Below, in pieces: positions 43,172-53,769 of a stretch of 64,000 nucleotides of DNA. The stretch comes from Roseovarius sp. (GTDB lineage: Bacteria; Pseudomonadota; Alphaproteobacteria; Rhodobacterales; Rhodobacteraceae). Position numbers and translations under genes: made by a program. Within the stretch, counting starts at the first letter, position 1, and each line of letters starts with the position of its first letter. Below the pieces are notes generated by a model. That model did not search any database. It saw only the letters and a list, made by a program, of their open reading frames with translations, and was not told the origin of the DNA. The stretch is from positions 307,477-371,476 of the forward strand of contig NZ_JAUCYU010000004.1 in NCBI RefSeq assembly GCF_030373445.1. Reading direction: 5' to 3'.

Positions 43172-44131
43172 ATGACCCCCGACGAGATCATCCGCCTGCG
43201 GCAGGACTTGCCGAGCGCGGAGCCGTTCAACTACTACACCGACCGCGAAAGCGCCTGGCTGCTTCAGGCCTTGCTGCCCGCCGACGCTCCCGTGCGCGCT
43301 GTGCGCCAAGGGCCGCTGGCCAAGTTGCTCGACAGGCCGCTGGTGAAACCCCTCACCGCCGCAGGCGACGGGATGATCCGCCGCGCCGACCTTCAGGTGC
43401 TGACCCATGCCGACGGCCCCATCCCCTACGAAAGCCTCACCCCCGCAACACTGGCCGCGCTGGAACGTGCTTTCGATCTGCCCTGGCTCGACTTCGAACT
43501 GAGCTTCACCGTCTGGGGCAACAGCAACTGGCACTGGGCCCAGACCAGCCGCCCCGGGCGCAACCTCGTGCTGCAACTTAACTTTCCCGGCGATCACGCA
43601 GCCCTCCTGGAACGCACCGTTGGGCTGCAGGACCGTGGCAAGTTCGAATGCCCGGAGCACCCGGTGCGCCGCACCGGGCGGCCGACGCTCGCCTGGGCGC
43701 GGCTCGATATCGACCGCGGGGCAGGGGTGGCGCTGATCGAGGAAATCCAGTCCGACTGGCTGCGCTTCGTCCGGTGGGAGCTGGACGACCTGCGCCACCT
43801 CCGCCCCCGCTCCCGCGCCCTGCGCGATACGCAGGCCTACGAAGCGGCGCTAACCGCGCGGTACGAGAAGGTCTGGCCGCGTGCCGTGCTTCTGGCCGCG
43901 CTGAAGCTGCTGCGCGATCGGCTGCGGATTGCGGAAATCTATTATCACCAGCCGGGACCGGGGGCGGTGCTGAAACACTCCCGCCCGCCCGTCTCGCTCT
44001 ATTCGTCGCTGCCGAAAGCCTTCTGCTTCGAGCCCACGCGCGACGTACCGCCCTTCCTGCGGCGCAAGCGGCGCAAGCACCTGTCGCGGTTGCCGAAGGA
44101 CAGGCCGCTTTTCTGGAAGATGGCCTTCTAG
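43172..44131 (+). CDS. Conserved hypothetical protein with EIQSDW motif
   Basis: A 319-residue protein, not recognised. It is soluble and rich in Arg, Trp and Pro. A central 'RLDIDRGAGVALIEEIQSDWLRFVRWELDDL' resembles the EVQSDW motif I recall from polyvalent proteins of phages and plasmids; 'HWAQTSRPGRNLVLQLNFPGDHA' precedes it. The final 30 residues are strongly basic ('PPFLRRKRRKHLSRLPKDRPLFWKM'). ATG at 43172 is chosen as the first Met after a plausible site; the frame is open upstream. No function can be given from sequence. Confidence 0.7.
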   Translation: MTPDEIIRLRQDLPSAEPFNYYTDRESAWLLQALLPADAPVRAVRQGPLAKLLDRPLVKPLTAAGDGMIRRADLQVLTHADGPIPYESLTPATLAALERAFDLPWLDFELSFTVWGNSNWHWAQTSRPGRNLVLQLNFPGDHAALLERTVGLQDRGKFECPEHPVRRTGRPTLAWARLDIDRGAGVALIEEIQSDWLRFVRWELDDLRHLRPRSRALRDTQAYEAALTARYEKVWPRAVLLAALKLLRDRLRIAEIYYHQPGPGAVLKHSRPPVSLYSSLPKAFCFEPTRDVPPFLRRKRRKHLSRLPKDRPLFWKMAF

Positions 44132-44202
44132 GGGCAGGCGAGGGGTTGCCCCTGCCTGTCCCGGCGCTATCCCTTGGGGCGACCAAGAAGGAGACATGAC
44201 CC

Positions 44203-44652
44203 ATGGGGCTGAGAGTATACCTGTCCGGTGAAATCCACACCGACTGGCGCCAGCAGATCGTCGAGGGGGCCCACGGGCTCGACGTCTGGTTCAATTCACC
44301 GGTGACCGATCACGCGGCGTCCGACGATTGCGGGGTGGCCATCCTGGGTGCCGAGGACGACAAGTTCTGGCACGACCGCAAGGGCGCGCTGGTCAACTCC
44401 ATCCGCACCCGCAAGGGGATCGAGGATGCCGACGTGGTCGTCGTCCGCTTCGGCGACAAGTACAAGCAGTGGAACGCCGCCTTCGATGCCGGTGTCGCCA
44501 GCGCGCTGGGCAAGTCACTGATCATCCTGCAACCGCCCGAGCACGACCACGCCCTGAAGGAGGTCGACGCCGCCGCGATGGCCGTGGCGCGCGAGCCGGG
44601 GCAGGTGGTCGATATCCTGCGCTACGTGCTGGAAGGTACCTTGCCGGGCTGA
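44203..44652 (+). CDS. YtoQ family protein
   Basis: A 149-residue protein matching the YtoQ family along its length: 'LRVYLSGEIHTDWRQQI', 'WFNSPVTDHAASDDCGVAILG' and 'KYKQWNAAFDAGVASALGKSLIILQPPEH'. The fold recalls nucleoside 2-deoxyribosyltransferase-like proteins, but the role of YtoQ is unknown. AAGGAGACATGACCC precedes the ATG. The short gap after the previous gene (44132-44202) contains GC-rich inverted sequence. Confidence 0.88.
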   Translation: MGLRVYLSGEIHTDWRQQIVEGAHGLDVWFNSPVTDHAASDDCGVAILGAEDDKFWHDRKGALVNSIRTRKGIEDADVVVVRFGDKYKQWNAAFDAGVASALGKSLIILQPPEHDHALKEVDAAAMAVAREPGQVVDILRYVLEGTLPG

Positions 44653-44655
44653 GGC

Positions 44656-45207
44656 TCAGGACACGAAGTCCGGTTCGTTGCAGCCCATCGCGTCGGTTGC
44701 AGAGCCCATCGGCGCGATCACGTCGAAGGTCACCGAATACACGATCCGGCCGTTCGAGCTGGCCGACATGGTCCAGGTGCCCGGCGTGACCTCGTAATCG
44801 GCCTCGAACGAAAAGCTTGCATAGCCCATGTCATCGGCTGACAGGTAGGTCTGCCAGCTTTCATGGGTGATCCCCGCCGCGCCGTGCGGCGGATGCTCCA
44901 CGTGCACCGTGGCAGGCCCTTCGAATTGCGGCAGAACCATCACCCGCACGCCGAACTCCACGCCGATCTCTGCCGGCACGGTTGTGCCGCGATAGGTGAA
45001 GGGCGGCGGGTCGGTGACAAGCGAGACGGTGCCCGAGATGGTATCCTCGGCCACCATCTCCTCTTCCGTCGCGACCTTGCACATGTAGCCGTATTCAAGC
45101 TGCGCCACGCCGTTGGTGACCGGGTTGGCCGCCAGCGGAGTGCCGCAAACGAAAAGGGCCACGCACAGGGCCGCTTTCGCGAAACCGGTATGCGTGGCCC
45201 GAAACAT
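44656..45207 (-). CDS. Secreted beta-rich protein (DUF3859-like)
   Basis: A 183-residue protein with a signal peptide (residues 1-27, 'VCGTPLAAN'), a beta-rich domain ('IGVEFGVRVMVLPQFEGPATVHVEHP' through 'WTMSASSNGRIVYSVTFDVIAP') and few conserved catalytic-type residues. The pattern resembles DUF3859, but I hold that loosely. The two remaining cysteines (one near 'YMCKV', one near the C-terminus 'MGCNEP') could form a disulfide. It is downstream of pckA on the same strand, 15 bases away, and could be co-transcribed. Confidence 0.7.
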   Translation of the reverse strand: MFRATHTGFAKAALCVALFVCGTPLAANPVTNGVAQLEYGYMCKVATEEEMVAEDTISGTVSLVTDPPPFTYRGTTVPAEIGVEFGVRVMVLPQFEGPATVHVEHPPHGAAGITHESWQTYLSADDMGYASFSFEADYEVTPGTWTMSASSNGRIVYSVTFDVIAPMGSATDAMGCNEPDFVS

Positions 45208-45222
45208 CGGAGATCGCCGCCC

Positions 45223-46827
<1,605 letters not shown>

Positions 46828-47199
46828 GTTCTGCAAACTCCTTGGTCGCGGTGGCCGTGCCGAGGCCGGCCCAGAAAAACTCGCCACCGGTCACGCCCGG
46901 TGTGGCGATGCGCGTCGCCTCGCGATTTGGCTCTTAACATGACGGTTTCTTGATTGAACAGGACGCTTTAACACAGTTAGCGCAACCAAGCCCAAGTTAG
47001 CGCAACCACAGCGGCAGACCGCCAAATCGGTCGGATCGAATGCGGCGCGAGTGAGTCAATTTAGCCATTCCTAAGCATTTTCGGTCTCAAATGCAGGCGT
47101 CCCGGCGGCCGATTCGCACTTTGGGATTGATTAAAAACGGCGAAAAGGCGCATAATGCCGAAAAAAGCAGGCAATTTGGGCAGCTAAAGGGATCACATC
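46828..47199. other. pckA-chvI divergent regulatory region
   Basis: This 372-base gene-free region separates the start of pckA (minus) from chvI (plus). It contains two 14-bp direct repeats at 46973 and 46993. The stretch from about 47040 to 47199 is more AT-rich and probably holds the chvI promoter. No ORF or RNA gene is visible. Confidence 0.6.
46973..47006 (+). repeat. Pair of 14-bp direct repeats (AGTTAGCGCAACCA)
   Basis: AGTTAGCGCAACCA occurs at 46973-46986 and again at 46993-47006. The 20-base period equals about two helical turns, so a dimer or two proteins could bind the same DNA face. This is a likely regulator site of pckA or chvI. Confidence 0.7.
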
Positions 47200-47901
47200 A
47201 TGTCAAGAATCGCCCTGGTGGACGATGACAGAAATATTCTAACGTCCGTTTCCATGACACTCGAGGCCGAAGGTTTCGAGGTTGATACGTATAACGACGG
47301 TCAACAGGCGTTCGACGCCTTCAGCAAGAAGCTGCCCGACATGGCCGTTCTCGACGTCAAGATGCCGCGTATGGACGGGATGGACCTGCTGCAGCGCCTG
47401 CGCCAGAAAACCTCGATGCCGGTGATTTTCCTGACCTCCAAGGATGACGAGATCGACGAGGTGCTGGGCCTGCGCATGGGCGCCGACGATTACGTCAAGA
47501 AACCGTTCTCGCAACGGCTGCTGGTCGAACGCATCCGCGCCCTGCTGCGCCGGCAGGAGGCGAACGCCGGCGAGATCGTCGCCGACACCGAGGATACCAA
47601 GGTGATCGAACGCGGCGAGTTGCGGATGGACCCTCTGCGCCACGCCGTCGCCTGGAAGGGGCAGGACGTGTCGCTCACCGTGACCGAGTTCCTCCTGCTC
47701 CAGGCCCTGGCACAGCGCCCCGGCTTCGTCAAAAGCCGCGACCAGCTGATGGACGTAGCCTATGACGATCAGGTCTATGTCGACGACCGCACAATCGACA
47801 GCCATATCAAGCGCCTCCGCAAGAAGATGCGGATGGTCGATCCGGAGTTTTCGGCCATTGAGACGCTTTACGGGATCGGGTACCGTTACAACGAAGAATA
47901 A
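47200..47901 (+). CDS. chvI: Two-component response regulator ChvI
   Basis: A 233-residue OmpR-family regulator. The receiver domain has acidic residues Asp8-10, phosphorylated Asp52 ('[12 protein letters not shown]') and a conserved Lys in 'VKKPFS'; the C-terminal winged helix ends '[33 protein letters not shown]'. ChvI responds to ChvG (acid and envelope stress) and governs surface, wall and central carbon genes in related bacteria. The stop codon overlaps the chvG start (TAATG). Confidence 0.94.
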   Translation: MSRIALVDDDRNILTSVSMTLEAEGFEVDTYNDGQQAFDAFSKKLPDMAVLDVKMPRMDGMDLLQRLRQKTSMPVIFLTSKDDEIDEVLGLRMGADDYVKKPFSQRLLVERIRALLRRQEANAGEIVADTEDTKVIERGELRMDPLRHAVAWKGQDVSLTVTEFLLLQALAQRPGFVKSRDQLMDVAYDDQVYVDDRTIDSHIKRLRKKMRMVDPEFSAIETLYGIGYRYNEE

Positions 47902-49616
47902 TGGCGCTGGCCGAGGGGATAAACGTGCGCGATCAGTCGCTCTCTGACGACGATGGCGTCGTCCTCGGAGATGATTTCGTAGCCCCGGAGAACGTGGTCG
48001 AAGACGAGGTTCGTATTCGCCGCGAGAAGCGGGGCTATTTTTCGCGTGGCGGGGCGTCGCTGACCCGCAAGATCATCACCTTCAACCTGATCGCCCTCAA
48101 CGTCCTCGTTGCCGGCATCCTCTACCTCAACTCGTCCCGCGACGGGCTCGCGCAACAGCGCGCCGACAGCCTCGCCAGCGAGACCGAATTGATCGCCGAC
48201 GTGTTCGAGGCCCAGCTGCCATCGGCCGCACCGGTCAGCCTTGCCACCGGCGACGGCATCGATGTCGACGCCACGCTCGAAGGGATCGACCTGCGCCCGG
48301 GGATCGAGGTCTATGTCTTCGATCCCGACGGCCGCCTGGCCGGCCATGTCGAAAGCAGCACCGAGGGTTACGAGATGCCCTCGGCCCGCCACCCGACCTA
48401 TATCACCGACGCGATTTCCTGGGTGTGGGACAGGGTCTCGGCCCCGTTCTCGCCCGAGTCGGAACGCCGCCCGCCCCCCAGTGTCGAGGAGCAGGTGCGC
48501 GCCCTTGTCGCCCCCACGCTGGAAAACGGCACCAGTGTCGGCCGGGGCCAGAACGTGCACAGCTCGGTCTTCTCCGTCGCCTCGCCGATCATCCAGGGCG
48601 ACACGCCCGTGGGCGTGGTCGCCGTCGCCAACACCACCGGCGAAATCGACCAGCTTGTCCGGGTCGAGCGCGAGCGCGTGCTGCAGATGTTCCTGGTCGC
48701 GACGCTGGTGTCCGTGGGGCTCAGCCTGATCCTCGCCTCGACCATTGCCAACCCGCTGGCCGAACTGGCCGCCGCCGCCGAAGTGGGCGGCGCCCGCAAC
48801 CGCGCCAAGGGCGGGCAGGGCGGACGCATCCGCATCCCCGACCTGACGGCACGCCCCGACGAGATCGGCCGCCTCTCCGGCGCGCTGCGCGGCATGGTCG
48901 CGGCGCTCTACCACCGGATCGACGGCAACGAACAGTTCGCCGCCGACGTGGCGCACGAGATCAAGAACCCGCTCGCCTCCCTCCGATCCGCCGTGGGCAC
49001 CATGCGGCTGGCCAAGCGCGAGGATCAGCGCTCGAAACTGCTCGACGTGATCGAACATGACGTGCGCCGCCTCGACCGGCTGGTCAGCGACATCTCCAAC
49101 GCCTCCCGCCTCGACAGCGAGCTGGTGAAAGAGGAACAGGAAGCCTTCGACCTGATCGGCATGCTGACCAACCTGTCTCAGTACCTCGGCGAGGAGGCCG
49201 AGAAGAAGGGCGTCGAGTTCATCACCGACTTCCCGAAAGAGCCGATCATCATCACCGGTCTCGAAGGGCGGCTGGCACAGGTCTTCGTCAACCTCATCAC
49301 CAACGCCATCAGTTTCTGCGAGGATGGCGACGCCATCCGCCTCTGGGCCCGCAAGCGCGAGAACCGCGTCGTCGTCGTGGTCGAGGATACCGGCCCCGGC
49401 ATCCCCGACCAGGCGCTCACCAAGATCTTCCAGCGCTTCTATTCTCAGCGCTCCGAGAAGGATTTCGGCAACAATTCCGGTCTCGGTCTGTCGATCTCCA
49501 AGCAGATCGTCGAGGCGCATGACGGCGTCATCTGGGCCGAGAACATTCGCCCCACCGATGCCGACCTCACCTCCGACCCGCTGGGCGCCCGCTTCGTCGT
49601 CGGCCTGCCGGTCTGA
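47901..49616 (+). CDS. chvG: Sensor histidine kinase ChvG
   Basis: A 571-residue membrane kinase. An unusually long cytosolic N-terminus (about 53 residues) precedes two membrane helices (about 55-77 and 255-285) that flank a periplasmic sensor domain. A HAMP domain follows ('NPLAELAAAAEVG'), then the HisKA motif 'VAHEIKNPLASL' with phospho-acceptor His352 and a HATPase domain ('NLITNAISFC', 'DTGPGIP', 'GLGLSISKQIV'). It is translated coupled to chvI. The hprK gene follows after only 3 bases. Confidence 0.94.
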   Translation: MALAEGINVRDQSLSDDDGVVLGDDFVAPENVVEDEVRIRREKRGYFSRGGASLTRKIITFNLIALNVLVAGILYLNSSRDGLAQQRADSLASETELIADVFEAQLPSAAPVSLATGDGIDVDATLEGIDLRPGIEVYVFDPDGRLAGHVESSTEGYEMPSARHPTYITDAISWVWDRVSAPFSPESERRPPPSVEEQVRALVAPTLENGTSVGRGQNVHSSVFSVASPIIQGDTPVGVVAVANTTGEIDQLVRVERERVLQMFLVATLVSVGLSLILASTIANPLAELAAAAEVGGARNRAKGGQGGRIRIPDLTARPDEIGRLSGALRGMVAALYHRIDGNEQFAADVAHEIKNPLASLRSAVGTMRLAKREDQRSKLLDVIEHDVRRLDRLVSDISNASRLDSELVKEEQEAFDLIGMLTNLSQYLGEEAEKKGVEFITDFPKEPIIITGLEGRLAQVFVNLITNAISFCEDGDAIRLWARKRENRVVVVVEDTGPGIPDQALTKIFQRFYSQRSEKDFGNNSGLGLSISKQIVEAHDGVIWAENIRPTDADLTSDPLGARFVVGLPV

Positions 49617-49619
49617 TCG

Positions 49620-50081
49620 ATGCCGCGCGGCGAAAGCGAGTTTTCCGAGACGGTCCCCTCCCACGGCGAAACGATCGTCCACGCCTCCTGCGTTGCGCGC
49701 GACGGGCGCGCGGTGCTGATCCGCGGCGCCTCGGGCAGCGGCAAGTCCGGGCTGGCGCTGCAACTGATGGCACTGGGTGCCGGGCTGGTTGCCGATGACC
49801 GCACCCGCCTCTGGCGCGAGGGCGACACGCTGATGGCCGATGCCCCGCCGGCGATCCGCGGCTGGATCGAGGCACGCGAAGTCGGCATCCTGACGGCCCC
49901 GCCCGCCGGGCCCGCCCCGGTGGCGCTGGTCATCGACATGGACGAGACCGAAACCGACCGCTTGCCGGAACACCGCACGGTCACATTGTTGGGAGCAGAC
50001 ATACCGCTTGCCAGAAAATCCGAACTGACGCATTTTCCGGCGGCGATCCTGACATATCTATGCGGGACACGGGACGCATAA
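49620..50081 (+). CDS. hprK: HPr kinase/phosphorylase (short form)
   Basis: A 153-residue protein that corresponds only to the C-terminal catalytic domain of HprK; the Gram-positive enzyme has about 310 residues. The P-loop GASGSGKS is residues 36-43 and the metal-binding Asp pair 'VADDRT' is near 59-60. It phosphorylates a Ser of HPr (gene three positions downstream). The short form is typical of alphaproteobacteria next to chvG. The position immediately after chvG suggests shared control. Confidence 0.9.
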   Translation: MPRGESEFSETVPSHGETIVHASCVARDGRAVLIRGASGSGKSGLALQLMALGAGLVADDRTRLWREGDTLMADAPPAIRGWIEAREVGILTAPPAGPAPVALVIDMDETETDRLPEHRTVTLLGADIPLARKSELTHFPAAILTYLCGTRDA

Positions 50082-50094
50082 AGGAAAGGCGCGC

Positions 50095-51030
50095 ATGGCA
50101 CAGGATGCCGTGACAAATCGGGTCATTCTGGTCACCGGCCCTTCGGGCGCGGGCCGCACGACCGCGATCCGTGCCCTGGAAGACCTCGGCTACGAGGCGA
50201 TCGACAACCTCCCGCTCTCCTTCCTGCCGCGCCTGCTCGACGGGCCCGCACCCGACAAGCCGCTGGCGCTGGGCATCGACGTGCGCAACCGCGATTTCTC
50301 GGCCTTCGGCCTGATCGAGGCCATCGACCGCGAAGGCGGCGACAATCCCGTCGGCATCCAGGTGCTCTATCTCGACTGCAGCACCGACGTGCTCCTGCGG
50401 CGCTTCTCCGAAACCCGCCGCCGCCACCCGCTGGCCCCCGCCGAAAGCCCCGAAGAGGGCATCCAGCGCGAAGCCGACCTGCTCGGGCCGATCAAGGCGC
50501 GCGCCGACATGCTGATCGACACCTCCGAGATGACCCCGCACGACCTGCGCGCCGAGCTGGCCCGCTGGTTCGCGCCCGAGGGCAAGACGCGGCTGGCCGT
50601 GACCGTCCAGTCCTTTTCCTACAAGCGCGGCCTGCCGCGCGGGCTCGACATGGTGCTCGACTGCCGCTTCCTGCGGAACCCCTACTGGGAGCCATCCCTG
50701 CGCGGGCGCGACGGACGCGACGGCGATGTCGCGGCCTATGTCGCCGCCGATCCGCGTTTCGCGGCCTTCAGCGAAAAGGTAGCCGACCTCGCGCAGCTCC
50801 TGCTTCCCGCCTACGAGGCCGAGGGTAAGGCCTATCTCTCCATCGGCTTCGGCTGCACCGGCGGCCAGCATCGCAGCGTCGCCATGGCCGAAACCCTTGC
50901 CAAGGCCCTTGCAGATGGCGGCTGGCAGGTGTCTATAAGGCACCGCGAGCTTGAGCGGCACGCGCCCGCAAGCCCGCCGCCCCGGCCCGTGCCGGAGACC
51001 GTCGCAATGAAGGGAGGCGACAAGCTTTGA
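50095..51030 (+). CDS. rapZ: RNase adapter RapZ (nucleotide-binding)
   Basis: A 311-residue RapZ/YvcJ protein. The N-terminal P-loop reads GPSGAGRT (residues 15-22), with Arg21 where Lys is usual, followed by '[16 protein letters not shown]', a RapZ hallmark. The C-terminal domain carries '[11 protein letters not shown]' and '[14 protein letters not shown]'. In enterobacteria RapZ guides RNase E to GlmZ; in this lineage the role is not established. It is encoded between hprK and the PTS EIIA gene, which suggests a regulatory circuit. Confidence 0.93.
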   Translation: MAQDAVTNRVILVTGPSGAGRTTAIRALEDLGYEAIDNLPLSFLPRLLDGPAPDKPLALGIDVRNRDFSAFGLIEAIDREGGDNPVGIQVLYLDCSTDVLLRRFSETRRRHPLAPAESPEEGIQREADLLGPIKARADMLIDTSEMTPHDLRAELARWFAPEGKTRLAVTVQSFSYKRGLPRGLDMVLDCRFLRNPYWEPSLRGRDGRDGDVAAYVAADPRFAAFSEKVADLAQLLLPAYEAEGKAYLSIGFGCTGGQHRSVAMAETLAKALADGGWQVSIRHRELERHAPASPPPRPVPETVAMKGGDKL

Positions 51031-51419
51031 TCGGGATCGTGATCGTCGCACATGGCGGTTTGGCCCATGAATACGTGAAGGCGATCGAGCATGTCGTCGG
51101 CGCCCAGCCGGGCCTGCGCGGCATCACCATCGAGAACGATTGCGACCGCGCCGGCAAGCAGGCCGAGATCTGCGCCGCGGCCGATGAGGTCGATACCGGC
51201 GGCGGGGTGGTCATCGTCACCGACATGTTCGGCGGCTCGCCCTCCAACCTTTCGCTCAAGGCCTGCCAGCCGGACGACCGCCGCATTCTCTATGGCGCCA
51301 ACCTGCCGATGCTGATCAAACTGGCCAAAAGCCGCCACCTCGATGTTGCAGAGGCCGCCCGGGCCGCTATGGATGCCGGGCGCAAATACATAGACAGCCA
51401 CAACGTGACCCCCGAGTGA
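51027..51419 (+). CDS. PTS EIIA component (mannose type)
   Basis: A 130-residue EIIA of the mannose family. His9 in 'VAHGG' is the expected phosphorylation site, and '[18 protein letters not shown]' is a family signature. No EIIB, EIIC or EIID is nearby, so it is likely regulatory rather than for sugar uptake. Translation starts at TTG (51027), overlapping the rapZ stop as TTGA, with AGGGAGG upstream. Confidence 0.88.
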   Translation: MIGIVIVAHGGLAHEYVKAIEHVVGAQPGLRGITIENDCDRAGKQAEICAAADEVDTGGGVVIVTDMFGGSPSNLSLKACQPDDRRILYGANLPMLIKLAKSRHLDVAEAARAAMDAGRKYIDSHNVTPE

Positions 51420-51447
51420 GCTGGAAGCCAGAAAAGACGAAGACCCG

Positions 51448-51726
51448 ATGAGCGAAGCGATTTCACGGCATCTGAAGATTGTGAACGAGAAAGGCCTGCA
51501 CGCCCGTGCCGCGGCCAAGCTCGTCGAGGTCGCCGAAGGGTTCGACGCCTCGGCCGAGGTCAGCCTCGACGGCCAGTCGAGCGGCGCCGACAGCATCATG
51601 GGGCTTTTGATGTTGGCAGCGTCGAAAGGAAAGACTATTGACGTGCGCGCGTGGGGCCCGGACGCGGAAGCCCTCGCTGACGCGGTCGAGGCACTTGTCG
51701 CCGACCGCTTCGGCGAGGCGATGTGA
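51448..51726 (+). CDS. ptsH: Phosphocarrier protein HPr
   Basis: A 92-residue HPr. His18 in 'KGLHARAA' takes phosphate from enzyme I; Ser48 in 'SGADSIMGLLML' is the HprK target site. Enzyme I is not in this window. With EIIA, HprK and RapZ this gives an incomplete, regulatory PTS. Confidence 0.94.
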   Translation: MSEAISRHLKIVNEKGLHARAAAKLVEVAEGFDASAEVSLDGQSSGADSIMGLLMLAASKGKTIDVRAWGPDAEALADAVEALVADRFGEAM

Positions 51727-51769
51727 CGCGCGCCCCGCACAACAGCGGCTTGGGACGGGATTGAACCAC

Positions 51770-52654
51770 GTGGCGGACGCAAAGGATCAGGCCCAGCAGC
51801 AGCCCGGCGAAACGGTGAATTTCACCAAGTACGACCGGCGCAGCCTGACCTATGCCAATTCCTTCGATTCGCCCGGCACCGCCTTCACCATCCGCGCGAT
51901 CGAGTGGTTCACCGGCAAGCTGACCATCATCAAGATGATCCGCGAGTTCGAAAAGCGCGGTGCCCCCACCGGCCAGCCGTTCTGGCGCGCGGCGCTCGAC
52001 ACGATGGGCATCCCCCTCGAAACCCCGCAGGAAGAGATCGACAACATCCCGCCCGACGGCCCGGTTGTCGTGGTGGCCAACCACCCGCACGGTCTGGTCG
52101 ATGGTATGATCCTCGCCGACCTGATCGGCCGTCGCCGCACCGATTACAAGATCCTCACCCGCGCCCTGCTGACCGGTATCGACGAGGTCGCGGCCTCCTA
52201 CATGATCCCGGTGCCCTTCCCGCACGAACCCGACGCCCAGCGCAAATCGGTCGAGATGCGCGCCAACGCCATGGCGCATCTCAAGGAAGGCGGGCTGATC
52301 TCGGTCTTCCCCTCGGGCGTCGTCGCCTCCTCCGACACCATGTTCGGCCCGGTGATCGAGCGGGAATGGAACGTCTTCACCGCCCAGATGATCCGCCGCT
52401 CGGGCGCGACCGTGGTCCCGATCTTCTTCCCCGGCTCCAACTCCCGCGTCTACCAAGCCGCCAACCGCATCTCCGCCACCCTGCGGCAAAGCTTCCTGCT
52501 GCACGAGGTGGTCAAAAGCTGCAACCATCCCCAGCGCCCCGTGGTCGGCAAACCCATCGACGCCGAGCACATGGAAATGCTTCATTCCGACCCGCGCGGC
52601 TTCATGGCATGGCTGCGTGAACACACGCTGAAGCTGGGCGAAGGCCAGAAATAG
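51770..52654 (+). CDS. Lysophospholipid acyltransferase family protein
   Basis: A 294-residue acyltransferase of the PlsC superfamily. The catalytic motif reads 'VVVANHPHGLVDGMILADL', with five residues between His and Asp rather than the usual four, as seen in the NHPxGxxDG subgroup. The second motif 'VFPSGVVASSD' also fits. It probably makes phosphatidic acid or ornithine-type lipids; the exact acceptor is unknown. I chose GTG at 51770 with GGGACGGGA upstream; a TTG three codons earlier is equally possible. It follows ptsH by 43 bases. Confidence 0.82.
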   Translation: MADAKDQAQQQPGETVNFTKYDRRSLTYANSFDSPGTAFTIRAIEWFTGKLTIIKMIREFEKRGAPTGQPFWRAALDTMGIPLETPQEEIDNIPPDGPVVVVANHPHGLVDGMILADLIGRRRTDYKILTRALLTGIDEVAASYMIPVPFPHEPDAQRKSVEMRANAMAHLKEGGLISVFPSGVVASSDTMFGPVIEREWNVFTAQMIRRSGATVVPIFFPGSNSRVYQAANRISATLRQSFLLHEVVKSCNHPQRPVVGKPIDAEHMEMLHSDPRGFMAWLREHTLKLGEGQK

Positions 52655-52667
52655 GCCCAGCCCCAAC

Positions 52668-52689
52668 TTTCATCTTTCCGAAAATACTC
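52668..52689 (+). repeat. Single copy of TTTCATCTTTCC element
   Basis: TTTCATCTTTCCGAAAATAC plus TC, followed by AATAATCCCGG. It lies 13 bases after the acyltransferase stop and 20 bases before the convergent dehydrogenase stop. Same block as the inverted pair at 30505-30580. Confidence 0.7.
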
Positions 52690-52709
52690 AATAATCCCGG
52701 CCGCGCCGC

Positions 52710-53585
52710 TCAGCGCGTCGGCACCGGCGTCTCGCCCCGGTAATCGTAGAAGCCGCGGCCCGTCTTCCGGCCAAGCCAGCCGGCCTCGACATACTTGGTC
52801 AGAAGCGGGCAGGGCCGGTACTTGGTATCGGCCAGCCCGTCATGCAGCACGTTCATGATCGCAAGGCACGTATCCAGCCCGATGAAATCCGCAAGTTCCA
52901 GCGGCCCCATCGGGTGATTGGTCCCAAGCTTCATCGAGGTGTCGATCGAGGTGACGTTCCCCACCCCCTCGTAAAGCGTATAGACCGCCTCGTTGATCAT
53001 CGGCATGAGGATGCGGTTGACGATGAAGGCCGGAAAATCCTCGGCGCTGGCCGCTGTCTTGCCCAGCTTCTCCACCACGGCGTGACAGGCCTCGTAGGTC
53101 TCCTTGTCGGTGGCGATGCCGCGGATCAGCTCGACCAGCTGCATCACCGGCACCGGATTCATGAAGTGGAAGCCCATGAACTTCTCCGGCCGGTCGGTGC
53201 GGCTGGCCAGCCGGGTGATCGAGATCGACGAGGTGTTCGAGGTCAGGATCGTGTGCGGCTGCAAATGCGGCACGAGATCCTCGAAGATCGCCTGCTTCAC
53301 CGTCTCCCGCTCGGTGGCGGATTCGATCACCAGGTCGGTCTGGCCAAGGTCCTTCAGCGCCAGCGTCGTGGTGATCCGGCCAAGCGCGGCCTCCATCACG
53401 GCCTCTTCCATCTTGCCGCGGCCCACCTGCCGCTCCATGTTCTTGCGGATGTTGCCGACACCCTTGTCCAGCGCCTCCTGCGTGATGTCGGTCAGCAGCA
53501 CGTCGTACCCCGAATGCGCCAGCACATGCGCAATGCCGTTGCCCATCTGACCTGCGCCCACCACGCCTACTTTCCGGATATCCAT
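52710..53585 (-). CDS. hbd: 3-hydroxybutyryl-CoA dehydrogenase
   Basis: A 291-residue NAD-dependent enzyme that interconverts 3-hydroxyacyl-CoA and acetoacetyl-CoA. The Rossmann motif is 'VGVVGAGQMGNGIAHVL', the catalytic His lies in 'FMGFHFMNPVPVM' and the C-terminal dimerisation helix domain has 'GPLELADFIGLDTCLAIM'. The start MDIRKVG at 53585 is the family start; the frame upstream of it is not coding-like. It is on the same strand as etfBA but separated from it by the divergent 53770-54597 gene. Confidence 0.94.
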   Translation of the reverse strand: MDIRKVGVVGAGQMGNGIAHVLAHSGYDVLLTDITQEALDKGVGNIRKNMERQVGRGKMEEAVMEAALGRITTTLALKDLGQTDLVIESATERETVKQAIFEDLVPHLQPHTILTSNTSSISITRLASRTDRPEKFMGFHFMNPVPVMQLVELIRGIATDKETYEACHAVVEKLGKTAASAEDFPAFIVNRILMPMINEAVYTLYEGVGNVTSIDTSMKLGTNHPMGPLELADFIGLDTCLAIMNVLHDGLADTKYRPCPLLTKYVEAGWLGRKTGRGFYDYRGETPVPTR

Positions 53586-53769
53586 CGGCTCGCCTCTGTC
53601 TTTCGCTTTGGCGTCACCATAGGCCCCCCGGAGGCCGGGCCGCAAGGGGCCGCGCGCCCCGCGGGCGGCGCCCAATCCCGTAAAACTCACAACGATTTCA
53701 CCCTTTAGCGGTTTCTCAACGCCCATCGGCGAATCCTGTCCTCGGGAAAACGAAAACGTGGTGGGAAAC

